DNA of 64,000 nt from Ascaris suum. Taxonomy: Eukaryota; Nematoda; Chromadorea; Rhabditida; Ascarididae. A program made the translations under genes and the position numbers. The notes beneath the pieces were generated by a model. It was not told the origin of the DNA and searched no databases. It worked only from the letters and a program-made list of their open reading frames with translations. The stretch is from assembly GCA_013433145.1 (NCBI GenBank), contig CM024187.1:16977826-17041825 (forward strand). The letters are read 5' to 3'. This document shows, in pieces, positions 36,787 through 50,400 of the stretch; the stretch's first letter is position 1; each line of letters starts with the position of its first letter.

Positions 36787-39170
36787 TCGGATTCGCCACT
36801 TTCACCAATGCGCCAAAACCATTTCAGGTTAAGAATCTGAAAGAAATTGCCTCGAATATTATTCACACGTAGAGATTACCGGATTACATTCGAAAGGAAC
36901 ATTAGTTTTCGAATTTCGTCGCCGTATCTTTTGTGACACACACCTTCAAATTATATAATATATAAACAAAATAAACGCATGCACTTATACACTCATAGAG
37001 GATACAACGTTCTTTGACCAAAGAGAGCTCTAAATGGCCAACCGTTATGCTCATCAGGCTACAGCATAAAAGTTGAGTGAGTCATGAGAACGATGCACTG
37101 CCATAAAATCACTTATGCATGTTAATGGCGTTTTAACTGTATAAGGCATTATCCACTCCCAACGTGTAGACCATGGCTTATGGTCCACTTTTCAGGTTTC
37201 AGCAGTGAGTCATGAAAACAAGGTTTTATTACAAGATTACTGATAAAGCTTAAGAATATTTGAGGTGGCAAGTAAAATGTTACGAGTAACCTATTTTTTG
37301 CTGCAATAGTTTTTAAAATATCAAGACTCGCTTTTCCTGCTGCAAGGAAAGAGGATGGTGGAGGAGTCTGAGCCTACCTCCTCCCCTCCCCTGGTGGTTC
37401 CACACTGCTCTAACGGCACTGTTTATTAGTTGAGATTTTTTCCAGAAGACCTATTTCCAACAGCCGTACCGCTGTCTTGCACAATTATATACACAACATT
37501 GTCAAACAAAATGCTCTTTTCTGCAATAATAATGCATTTAGAACACAAACAATAATAGCGATTCACCTAACGGAGGCGATCTCCACCCATGCGTAAATAT
37601 AAGGATGAACACTAAATAATATTCGAAAAATGCTTTATAATAATGGTGTGGATAAAACAATTTCATCGCTTAAAAATTTCACGGGAAATATTTCAGCTAT
37701 CGAGAATAACTTTACCAGAAGATTGCCTTTATCTGACAAAAAGGTCGTCTGAAACAAAACTAGTCTAACGAAAGATTATTGCCAAAGCTTACCACCATGT
37801 CGGTGAGCGGGTGCATGCATGTTCCCTTCAAAAGCATTCTGTCATACCAGTATCTATTTAGAAAATCTGACCCACAAAACTAAGTTAAGGACTTCTATCG
37901 TTAAGCAAACTCACAATTCTGAGTGACATCTTGGTTACTTACGCTATTAAAGGCACACATCAAAAGCTTAAGACCACTGGGCAAGAAATAAAATATATAC
38001 CCGCTGACGCTCCCTTAAAAAAATACATAGAGGGAAGAGTTTCCCTTCAATAAGTATCCAACTTATTTCGCCTCACAACTCAACTGTCAATAATTTGCCT
38101 CCCTCCCATTCCTCTTAGCCCCTAATGACCGCTCGTACACTTCAAGGTAATTTGGGTTTAGCAGGCATTTCTGAAACGCAACGCCCCACTTTCCTTTACT
38201 GTCAACTTGGGCATACTGTAAGACGTGACACATACGGTGGCACTGCAGCAACTTTCGTCTTCCGGTCGGCAGCGCTTAGTTTAAGATGGCGAATGGGCTC
38301 TTGCAGATTTGAACTGAAGCATGACAGAAAGCCGACGGTAAGAATTGGACGGCGCACGAGCTTATTTCACGCGCCAATGCTCTTCATGACTTCTCTATTA
38401 AATTAATTTGCATCTATGGACACACTGTGCATTTGTTGGTGCTATTATTTTAATTGATTATGCAGCAGCAACATACGTTGGCGTCATGTAGTTTTGTCGA
38501 TTCGATCGGCTCAAATTTTACAACTAATTTTCTCAGTTCAAAATTTCATTGGCCAAGTTTTGAAAATTAGACCTCGAGCGGTTAGTTCGAGATGGAGAAG
38601 ATCGGCCTCAAAAGCCTGAAATTTGATGATGTAATCGAATGGATTTGATGATTTAATTTTTCGTGGTGTTTAGAAGTTACAACTGATAAGCGTGGGCAAT
38701 GTGTGGTAGGGCGTTGTTCGGCAGTGTAACCATACCATACAATGGGCTGAGCGATGCGACGAGGGCCGATTGTGAGTTGGGGGACCAAGTTTAAGATGGT
38801 GACCAGTAAACCGTGTTGTAGAAAGAAACATGAAAGTACAGTGATCAGCACCTTGCAGACTTGAGCAAAGGTGGTAAGCAATAGAGTGCAGAAACTGGTG
38901 TAAGGCGGTAAACAACTGGCTCTGAGTTGACGCGAGAAGTACTAAGCAATAGCAGTACGCGTACGCTGTTCGGTTCAGTTTAAGATGATGAGCATTTGGT
39001 ATAGGATCGAGTATTTGCTGGTAGACGGTAGTTTGTTCATGAACAATGGATAAAGATCAAGTACGAGAACATAAGCACTCCAAGGTGGGGTGAAGTGGGA
39101 GATTCTAAACGGTTAGCTATGGGTGTGAGCTCGGAAACGGTAAGTTATGTAGCTGAGATGGAATGTAAGA

Positions 39171-39236
39171 GCGACCGAAGCGCAGGTAACAACAGCCCTC
39201 GCTAGATTGCGCGCCGGTTACCTGCGCCTTGGTCAC
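39171..39236. repeat. imperfect inverted repeat, 20-bp arms
   Basis: Left arm GCGACCGAAGCGCAGGTAAC (39171-39190) and right arm GTTACCTGCGCCTTGGTCAC (39217-39236) pair at 17 of 20 positions around a 26-nt spacer. Weaker complementarity continues outward, as at the end of a decayed MITE. Confidence 0.65.
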
Positions 39237-39674
39237 TCCCACCTTCTTTCTTTCACTAACTGCTTGGGAGATTTCAAGTGCTATGTCTATTGAGGCTCAT
39301 GTAACTGACATATTAATCATTTGCAAAAAGTTTTGGAGGCCCTAAGTGAAACAGAACGGGGAATTTTGAGATCATATATGAAACGCTGGGATTCCCGTTT
39401 TGGCAACGAGCATCGTCGTACTTGAGAAGCTGTGCTTGGAATGAAGGACGGATAGAATTTCATTTGTCGCCGCAGTTTTCCAGTCACCTTGCACAGAACC
39501 TTTACGTTCTTAGTAAAAAAAAAAGCGTTAAGCATGATTAAACAGATATTGCATCAATTAAGCTGAGAATGCGGTCATGTTCGGCGTGCGCGAAAAGGCG
39601 CAAAGGTGCCTAAGCGACTTTCTCCTAGCACCAAACCACCAGAAACTTTTTGCAGCATAGCAGTGAACACTTAC

Positions 39675-39776
39675 GGTTATCTCTGAAGCACAGCAGCTGG
39701 CATTCCTTTGGCAGTGCTCCTTGAACGGGACCTTTAAGATAACCCCGTTCTCCCACTTTGGGAGAACCGGGCGTAC
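39675..39776 (-). other. orphan exon candidate with strong splice sites and an internal hairpin
   Basis: Minus strand TTTTCAG|G...C|GTAAGT brackets 102 nt open in two frames: one reads GYLKGPVQGALPKECQ in its middle, the other KWENGVILKVPFKEH. No partner exon could be joined with confidence. The segment also holds a near-perfect hairpin (39744-39771): CCCGTTCTCCCA, loop CTT, TGGGAGAACCGGG with one bulged base. Confidence 0.3.
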
Positions 39777-41493
39777 CTGAAAACCGATCACAAGCTGAAA
39801 TGCTTGCCATCTTTTAATTACTTAGTCCTCGTTTTTTTCTTCCCACTTTGCTCCTCCTCCCCATCCCTACTGCCCAAAGGAATCGAAGATGACCCTTCTG
39901 ATTTCAGTGTGTTCGGTGGCTTCGCTAAGACGGTTACTTTTCCGTCCCCCTTGCCGTGTTCGGCCGCCCTGCCCTCGCCCTCACACATATTGCGTTTGGC
40001 GCAAGTCTTTCTCAGCAATTCCCGAAGTAGACCAAAGCATTATGGTATGAAGGTTCTTACCTGAAACTCCTCTCTTCCTCTCACCTCTCCCAGTTACTCC
40101 ACTGACCATGTTTATAACAACCTCAGGAAGTTTATGAAATATGCATGCGTTAATTTCATGACAGTCCCTGAAATCACAAATTGCATTTCTATGACATCCA
40201 TTACGCAAATCCATGAATCTGAAAAAAATCATCTACACAAAGCAACCTATGAGCGTACTACCAAATTTTGGAAATCCCAGCCGCCGAAGCTTCAAAATTT
40301 AGCTGGCCGAACCAGTAAGTTACAAGGTTTCCAGTACAATGACGCGACTACATGTTTTTTGCTATGGACACTGCACTGTACCATACTTAAGAAAACGTTA
40401 GTGCTGGGGAAAGTAAAAGAAGTATTTCGCAGCAGGTAAAAGCATTAAACTGCACCTCGCATAAACTGCGTCGTACTTTGGGGAAACCTTAAACGCACTA
40501 TCCTGTATCGCACTTGCGAATGCAATTTCGGAGAGAATAGTGTTCTCTACTGTCGCAAAGCAGATGCGAAAAACAACCTTCCAACTGCACTCCTCAACGG
40601 TAACAAGGAACGTGACAGTCAGACATCGTCTTTCAGATGCTCACCCTTAGCCTATCTATGCAAATAAGCAAATGTACACCTCGTACCATTCTCTACCTCT
40701 TGCATATACAATAAACTCAGCTCTCATAGCCCACAATTTATTTGAACAGCAGTTAAGAAATTACTGCACAAAAACTGTCTTAGAGACAGTAGTTAGCGGA
40801 ACACTAAATCACAGGCAAAAGAATTCAAGATCGAGCGTAAACAGGCAGTAAGCGGAACACTTGCAACACATAATTATGGCAACAATAATAGAACGAGCAG
40901 AACCTATCACAAATACGACACCTGGATGAGAATTTCTTTCAATACTGAACAAAATGCTAACCTACAGCATTAAAAATCTGTAGTGAGCTGAGCGAGAATG
41001 GAGAGGACGCTAAAATCCGCTCAGAGGTCATAAATACTGCAAGAAATATAACTTGGACTTTCAAAAACAAATATGTTACTGATGGAACTATAGTACTCGT
41101 TTGAGCGCTTTCTTGATGCGATGGTTATATGAAGTGAATCCGTGACATCAACGGACGCACACTCAGCAACAGACTCCAATGGATGAAAACACAAAGCACT
41201 GAAACAACGAACTGCGCTTGTCTCTAATTACAAGCACAATTCGTTCCGAAAAAAAAAAACAATCATAAGCAAAATAACTGAGTCTCCCTTTCCTCTCTCT
41301 TCTCTTTCCCCTCCCCTACGAAATCACGAACTGCTCATAAGCAAACGTCGCTCTGCAAAGGATATATTAGATTCATTAATGAACACAATGAATCTTACCC
41401 GAAGGAAAATAACTCATAGTGTTGATTAATGTATTTCTTTCCTTCAAAAACCATTATATCATTAGGTCTCATAGGCGAATACAGGAATTAATT

Positions 41494-44400
41494 TCAAACG
41501 TGAGCGACTTCTTCATCAGAAAAGGCCGATTGGCCGTCTTCTTCGGTTTTATATCGCAAAAGTTGCGGAAAATTTGTACTGAGCAAACGATACAGCAATC
41601 CCGATGTAGAACCGTCGTACAGCGAATCGCATAACGGCAACAGCTGAAACAATAGGGCATCCACTACGGCTTTTATCAATTTATTCGCAAAGCAAATGGG
41701 TGAGCGCTCCAAAGGGAGCGTAAACGGTATTTGTGAAATAGTTCAAGCACGTAAGAAACTATACCATTCCAGAAATACAACCAACTTCAATATTACGCCT
41801 ACTTCTATATCACAACGAAATTTCGCATTTCTCTGCGAAACAAATGCGTGCCGAATTTTAACAATTATAACAGTTGTGGAAAAGCAGACGCATTCTACAG
41901 AACCACTCCTTAACTTGCCGCCTAAGAACATTTTCACGAAATGTCAGAACTTTTAGTGCCACTTCAGTGCGGCCAAGGGCTACTAGATAGGGACATTTAC
42001 AAAAGAACACGAGTTCGCAATGTGCGTATACTGAACTGAAGTAAATATATATGAGAAAAAATTCCATCCCTAGTGGGATTCGAATACGAGAGTTTCTGTA
42101 AACAGTGAAATCTGAAGAATCATGAAACGGCAGGGCCAAGAGATGAAAAGTGACTTTTGCAATGTGGGCCCATAGTGGTGGTCCTGTCAACTCCCTTCCA
42201 ATCGATAACTAGGAATGAATCTCGAAGCTGAAAAATGCTAATAGGCGTATAGATAGAGCCTCCGCAGTTTGTTTATTTGCTAAGCAAAAACATTACAACT
42301 TCACCGTGCTACAAAAGATAAATTGAGGTAAATATCTGAGCCACTTTCGTTTAAATGGAAATTTGTTTGAGAGATGACCCTCATAATGCAGTAGTGTTGT
42401 ACAATACGATAACCCATTCGTTCCCCCTGATTTTCTCTGAAATTCATCGATTCGCTTCTTTGAAAATTCTTTTACTGACAGCGAATGAGCGCTAACTCGG
42501 TGAAATACAGATATATGCTAGTCTACGAAGCCGAACTAGACTCTAAAATTGCACAGTCCATGTGAACGTTTTTGAACTGTTGGCAGCGATCCATAGAAAA
42601 TAAACAGGGATATATAAAAGTGATTTCTGCTTCTTTCCAAAGAAGAATGAAAGCATGCAAAGTAAATGAAACCGCACGACCAAAACGCTTTAAGTTACGC
42701 AGGTATAACTTGGAAGATATCTCCGCAACTAAGAAACTGAATTCTCGATTAGCAATGCTTGAGCTATCAAAGTGGCGCTTACAAATATTTGTTGGAAGGT
42801 GCTAACGATTTCCTACACCAAAAACTTCATCTGAATTTCGAATGACTCACACAATACAAAGCCGACGAGAGGTAGAATCCTCTGTTATTCGGCAATTCAA
42901 GATACTCACAGAATTTGCCTTTTCTTCACGGCTGTTAAACCTCCTAGCATTCTGACGCATTGCACTCGGTGGCGGACTTAAAAATTTGGAGGCGGGAAAG
43001 TTTTTACACTTATTTTCCACATACTTTTCTTTCCTAATTACGGGAACAATTCGATGCGTTGATGCAGAATGCGTCCATCATCAAAGTAAACATCATTTCT
43101 AGAGAACTTTCAAAAAAGAATTTTCTTGGAATTCCAACTCCCTCGCAAGAAAGTCAGAAACTTTGCTGAAGACGAAGAAGGGGAAGGGGCAGATACATCT
43201 TGGCTCCCTTCGTGAATGTCATTAGTCAGCACGAGTCATAAGGGATGAAAACTCCGCTAGGCTAATAAACAGAGAGCTGTTATATATCAAATAAAAATTT
43301 GCTATGTAAAAGGAAATGGATTATGTGGGTTTTAAAATGAATAAAAGAAGCAAAACTTTATGAAAAAAAAAGATTAACGAAGTAAATATCATTTTCCGGT
43401 AATCAATCTCGACCTCGTAATTAAACTACCATCAACTTTTCGATCATTAATTTACCTTTAAAACTCCAAAAAAAAAAAAAAAAAACGGGAAATGAAGAAA
43501 CAGAAACGAAGAGCAAACTGGCTGTCTATAAACCTGCTTAACGAACAGCGGCACAAAGGGCGTTCTTTGTGTGGAAGTACGTTTAGAACAGATAATATAT
43601 GCACCTGCGAGATAATGAAGGTAGATGTGTACTGCTGTACCGAAGAGCTTGGGGCGCTCGCAAGATGTTCCAGGTACTCTCTCCACAATTGTTCCATGAA
43701 GGAATTCGTGAGCGCGCGAAGGTGAGAAGATCTGAAAAAAGGCAGCAAATCTCACCAAAACGGTAGAAAATTGTTGCGAACTAAACTATCAACGATCGGG
43801 AACAAGAACTTAATATTCATCGAGCCCCGTCATGACATAGCACTCTCAGTCATCATTACAAAACAGCTGATTCGCAGTGCAAATGTAAAATGTACTATTC
43901 AGTAAGCAATATTCTAGCAGTGAGCGTACTAGTGTGTTTGTTACAAAAATTTCCCGCATATTTTCCTGTGTAACCGATCCTCATAACTTTATGAGATCAA
44001 TAAACGTTCACATGAAGCGTTCCTCGTTGTAGTATTACGGCTTTTCCCCTCACCTGACCACGTCACATTCAACTGATGACGACATGCTTACAAAAGCGCG
44101 TTACCTGAGCACAGCGAGATCGCGACACAATGAGTGTGCGACACGGGAGAAGTGACATGCATTCTGGGTGATACAAATGCTGGAACGATGTTGCGAGGAG
44201 ATGGCCCAGTCGATGCACAGTCCCATGTCTGACATCTCCTCCAGAAAGCGATTCACGTTCGACTCGCTTTCCATATTATACACTCGCCAACGCTCTTCCT
44301 GCAAGCACAATCACTCGTCGACTGTTCAATCTTTACTGCCTAATGCAGTCGGCTAAACAATTAATCTGGAGTGCGACGTGACAACAACGTTGCGGATAAA

Positions 44401-47400
44401 CCTAGGATGATTCAGATAACCTGTAGTCTACCCGCAGGCTGCTTTTTTCAATTCTGTTACATGCAAACTTCATGTCGAACAAAGAAAATAAACATATCAA
44501 GGCAATTACCCCTTGATACAGGAAAGGGGTGAGAGCAGCATGCTTATAATAAAAGTATATTACAAACTAAGAAGAATGGGCAAAGAAATAGATAACAAAC
44601 CGAAATACGTAGCCGGATCGATTCAATAATATTGGCGAAATTCGTTTCCAGTGCCGTTTTCAGCGACGGCGCTAGAAGTCGATGAACCTCAAACGTCAAA
44701 TCTACTCCAATTGCCACCAAGCTTTCACAATGTGCCATTAAAATACGCCATGTGTGAGCCAGAACAGCCATTGTTGGAGCAACCTTTAAGAAGACAATAC
44801 CTTGTACCATCAGTTTATCAAAGAGACACGAAGGGCGGGAGGACGGGGGCGGGCATTTCGTTTCAATCGGGCGAGAGATCCATCGCTTTTCCTAATTTTT
44901 TAATGTCCGCCCCAAAAGTGCGCTCTATTCGGCTTGACTGAGCCAGTCTACAGGCCGAGATTCGCGGTCTAATCTCATACGTCACACTTTTTGCATAAAG
45001 ATGATCGATAAAAAAGCATTCGCACAGAAGTATAATTAGACTTAAAGGTATGACCGAAAGCAACAGTTACTATAATATTTGGCGAATAGCAATGAAGAAA
45101 TACTGAATTCCAACCATTTACATACTGAACAAGAATTTAACTGACGCATTAACGTGACATGCACTCTCTTAGAATACTTGATTTGGACTGTTAGAGACCG
45201 TCGAGATTTGAATGTTTAGAAACCGCTTTAACATTCAGAGAAAGATGGAAAAGGGTTTTATCGTAAAGACGAGGAAAAGAGGGATGAGGGAAGGAGGATA
45301 AGGAAGATAGTATTAATGGAAAGCGTATCATAAAGAGCACAATAAAATGATCAAGGTGACATACCTCAATAACGTGTCGTCGTATGAGAGACAACATAAC
45401 CGACAGCTCGCCGGAACACCAATGCAGTATTAGTGCGAAATGCTCAGGTTGTGTAGTGAACTCGGTGGCAACGTCTGAGATCGCGCCGAGGAATTGTTGT
45501 GAAAGTTGACGCACATAAGACAGAGGTTCTTCGCTCACGGTCAATTCGCGAGCACTCGACCGCAACTAAAAATATGCACCCCTTCAATGTGTCTTAATTA
45601 TTGCGCTATTCTTTATAAATTGGTCTAGTTATTGCACTATTTCTTTATAAATATGATTCATGGAATAGGGACTAACATAGTTAGGCCCATATCTAACAGT
45701 AATGCTGCGAAATGGAAATTAAAAGACTTCAAGCAAATTCCATAAGTTCGTAATTAATCATAAATCAGGCTACATAACAAAAGTGCGACGCTAATTTTTG
45801 AGCAAAATGAGACCAGTAAACATGCAACCGAAAAATTTTCCTTTCCATATATTTGCAAATGAACGTTGCATCTGTCGAAAACAACAAGATGCTTGTAGTT
45901 TCAGCCGCGTTCAACTTCGCCTTCAATCAACGAGAATGACGATGATAAACCGAAAAGGCGATAAATGTTTCACATGGCAAGTGTTCTGCGAGCATCAAAA
46001 TCTAGAAGCCTCAAAATATAGTGCTACGATATTTGGCGACGAAGTGATGACTCTGAATGATGAGCAGCGTATTTAATAGGAACAACATCACAAAATTCAG
46101 AACGGAGACAAAAAAACGAATGGATAAGAGTACCGCTGCACTCCTCTTTTTAAGGTAAAGATCGATGGCTTGAGAAGCGCGTCCTAAATTGCTCAACAGG
46201 TTTATTGCCTTGCGAACAGCTCGTGGTCCTCCATGAAGGGCACCTGGTCGACGCACCTAAAAAATCTTAATCAGATAGTAAAATAAATACAGCAAACGTG
46301 AAAACCGACCACTGAAGGAACTTAATACATTGAAGTGTAAAATATGCATCAAATTGTGGCTATTACATCTCATTTGGCGTGGTCTTTTGTTGCATACGTC
46401 TGATTCCACACCGCCTTTATAATAAACACCAAAAGTGAAGTGGCCACCTTCCGAACTTCAACACCTGTCATAATATGAGCAATGGAAGTCGGATGGTAGC
46501 CGCTCATTGTTGCTTTAATTTGAGTTACAGCCATCTTTCCTTCAACTCATTACCTTCATGCCAACCAAGCAACCATCTTACTTCGGCAGTGAGTTGCAAT
46601 CTCACAATAAACAACAAATATCAAATAGACTTAAAAATCACAGCCTATCAGCAATAAGTAAATGAAGCGTTTGCCATTTGGAAAATGAGAAAAAATATTT
46701 CCTCTTTCTAACCTCTTTGATAAAAATGAGCTGAGGGACAGTTTTTTTCTTCGCATGAAAACTCTATAATAAGAAACTGTTGAATTTGTTTCAGCGTGAG
46801 GAAAGTCAGCCTCCCGTTCGATATTACTCTTTCATAAAAGTAATCGCTCAGCTTTTACATTACTAAAATACAGCGAAAACACAAGGATAAGTATGCGGTA
46901 CCTGTCACAATAAAAATTGACGCTAAAGACAACAATTGGAGAGATGGAGACATTTAAACATCATCGCCATCTTCATATTTCGTCAATGTTCCATAGTAAA
47001 TTCTCGTCTAAGAATCTGATTGGGCGGAGATCGCATCTCAGCAAAGAAAAAGTCACTGTTATCTCTCAGAGACAGCTTAAGAATTCAGCAAAACTTGATA
47101 GTACACGATGAAACCTAGTTCCGAAATCATTTAAGATTGAACCAATATGAGCCAAAACTTCTGATATATACTATTTCAAGATGAAGCCTACTTGACTGAT
47201 GAGCTCAATTCCGTGAACCAAAAAATAGGCACACAAACACATTTGAAGCCACTGTGATGCGAGGTAAACGCTGGTGCAGTTCTTCGCCCAATTTCAAACA
47301 TAACTCAAACCTTAAGTCATAATCCCAGTGAAGACTAAATAACATAGCCTCCCTCATTCTTCATTCATTTCACCCAACTGGTGTGGTACTGACACTAATG

Positions 47401-50400
47401 AGCGACGCAGGTGCACTTTACAACTTAATTAAACTGGGACGATAATGACACCTGGTCCAACTTATTTAACACACCAGCAAGCGCTTATTTAGGAAACGTC
47501 GTGACAAATACGGCCACGTGGACCAAGCGGAGGAATGTAACGAAAAAGATATGGGCGCTGCAGTGACAAGAACAACAGATAACTTGGGAGCGGTATTGTT
47601 GCTAGTATGTGAAGGAGCGCTTCATCAAAGAGGCTCATTTCTAACTGACACTCCAAAACTTGGATGGAAACTCAACTTGTTTGATGAGTCGATCGCATAT
47701 ACCAACGCACATATATTCTTCGGATCACATTTGACAAGACTGATAGTGGTAATTAAAAATCGATCTATCCCGACGAATTGAGGTTTAGCGTAACGTATCC
47801 GATTCGCAGATGTAGCAAAGCGCAAGAAAAATTCATCAGTCAGTAAAGTAAAGAAATTAGCGCTGAGAAGGAAATAAAGTAAACACACTTCATCACTTAG
47901 TAGTTGTACAATGTGAGCCTCACGCAAGGAAAGCTGTGCATCGATGGCTGCATCACGCGACGCGCAGCTCTTCCATTCCATGATCAGTTCCACCTGAAAT
48001 ATCGCGCTATTCATTTCGCTCAACTACCATGCAAGCAACCCTTAAAATACGTAGTGCAACACTCTGCACACTTACTAGAGCTTATGAACTTACTGTTAAG
48101 GAGAACCACGTTTTTGGAAGGAGCAATGCTGCTGACATAAAAAAGGAATGACTCCACCTCTCCTCTCTTAATAGGCAATACTAAAATTTTTGGGTAATAA
48201 TAACAATAAATGGGTCAAGATATGGCTCCCCATACTATCCGATGCACTAATTAATCGGTAATTTCTTCAAGAGCACTAACATTTTACTTAACGGAAAAGG
48301 GACATTGAAAGCCGATTTCCTCAAAGAAAAAAGGAATAATGAATGAACCTGTCCCTCCACCGGTTAATCATGAAAAAACGGTTTCGGAGCAACAGCGCCA
48401 TTTATGAACTTCGTGTAAAGTTTTTTATTTACTTCATGCTTTTGGAATCAACGAAGAAACAGCAGTCGGACACTAAAACCTCACATGTGATCAATACTTT
48501 GGGGCTGGCAGAAATTAATTTCCCCTTGCCTTTACACTCGTGACGCTTTCTTAGCAACCGAAGCAAGTCATAGGACTGCGCTGCTGGGTAATAAACGGAA
48601 CAGCTGTGAATGACGTATGAGACAGTTGGATGAAATTTGAAATCCTCTTGCTTTGCAGAAATGACCCTTCAGTTATGCAACAATCTAAAATTCAGCGAAC
48701 AACACCTCAACAGAGGATACAAGTATGATTTTCTTTAAAAACTTCCACATCTTCTCATGGGCGCAAACAGAATGAAGTACTTCAAATGCGTTTCATCGGG
48801 CGCCACGGTTTATTGTATTTATTTATAACGCTAGATTGGTTGCTTCGCAATGCAACGCGATGCTCCGCATTTACGGTTAATGCAGATTAAACATTAGAAG
48901 ATGGAGAAATTTTTGTGAGTAATAACTACCAGGAAATGATGGAACCAACAGCAGCAAATAAATTTACAAACCTACTGAAGTGCAAACAGTATGACGGGAA
49001 AAACAACAATAAGAGCTCATAGCACTCAAGTTGTCCAGTGAGTGTTCAACAGCAATGAACCTTTAGCGCTAACAGGAGAGGCATTTCTTAAGAAGGAAAC
49101 CTAAACGATGAGCTATTTCATTAAGGCTTCATTTGAGAAAGACAACTACTCATCTTCTTCTTGCAACGACGACAATTTCCCGATTGACAGTAATAATACG
49201 TGCAAAAAACGAGCCATTTTTTGTAGATAAACATGCATCAATCTACTGTATTTTTGAAATGGTGCAGGAATCGAAGAATAGAACAAGGGAAGTACCGCCT
49301 GTTCCATATCTCTATGCGCGATACAATCATCCAGCTCAGCGGGTAGTTCACTTAACCATGCGCTCTCGTCGGGAGTTTTTGGCTCGAGAATAGGTTCAAG
49401 CAAAGAAGTGCCCATGGGGTTATTCTTGTTTGGCTGGTCGACGCTGCGCCTTTTGCCACGAATCGTCGCCTGTCGCATCAATGATCCTTCATGCAACAAC
49501 CCTCGCTTGGCTGCTTCGATTGCATCCAGCCAATCTTTTTTTATGCGACTGCTATCGCACCGAAAAACCCTAAAACTGTGCTTCACAGCCTTTATTATGC
49601 AATTATCCCATTCAAGAACAGCATGATTCAAAAACACAGTTGCCAGTTTATTCGAAAAAATGGATGAAAAGCTGCCCTCCACTTACATTCCACGACGGAC
49701 AACCGAAAACCCTGTCAAAAATGCCCGCAGAGTTTGCTGAATAATAACCGAATGTCTATCATTAATCGCATTATAATATCACAACTTTGCATCTAACGTG
49801 GCCAAAATCACTTCGCAATCTTAGCACTACCTCGCAGAATAAAACGCGTGGAATTTCGATACTAAGCGAAATTCCAATCGGCTACTATCATTACTTCGAA
49901 AAAACACTTCAATAAGAAACGGAATTAAAGCATATGGAAAATTGAAAGCCACAATAAAGTGCGCTAATGCAAACCTTTGCTCGGGAAAAATAAGCAACTT
50001 GAACGCGTTATCCACCGCTTCACCACCATCACGGTCTTTCACATTGACCGCAGCAAGTGCATTCAGTGGATGAGAGGACTCCAGATGGAACCTATATTTC
50101 CCTTAAAAAAACCAGTCTCTTGCTTATCATATACGGTATTGACCGTAATCCACCATTTACGCGTGTCGAGTTGCTTTGGAAGCAAATTATATAGTAACAT
50201 TCATTGAAATAGGAGTGTAGCTAATGCAATGCTCATTGAGAGCGAGTTTAACCCTAATAAACAAGAAGAAAACAAAGAAACAGAGATACGGATAGAACTG
50301 CTTAAACAATTACTGCGATCACCTTTAAAAGAACCGCACAGATCACTTTGAACAAAACAACTTCGATTTCGACGAGTCGGGATAGACGGCAAACACTATC

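Larger units (their letters stand above)
36787..41493. other. intergenic, possible isolated exon and degenerate repeats
   Basis: The stretch holds the exon candidate at 39675-39776, an inverted repeat at 39171-39236, and a loosely repeated GGTAAG/GGTAAAC motif between about 38700 and 39150. No complete gene could be assembled. Confidence 0.4.

Noticed and set aside
41994..42190. Possible tRNA-derived SINE: minus strand TATTCGAATCCC resembles a B box
   Set aside because: No convincing A box at the right distance, no cloverleaf and no tail; a single B-box-like word is weak.
42905..42995. Minus-strand segment MRQNARRFNSREEKANS with a GTGAGT donor in the last EXOC8 intron
   Set aside because: Including it between EXOC8 exons 12 and 13 introduces a stop; no independent gene could be built.
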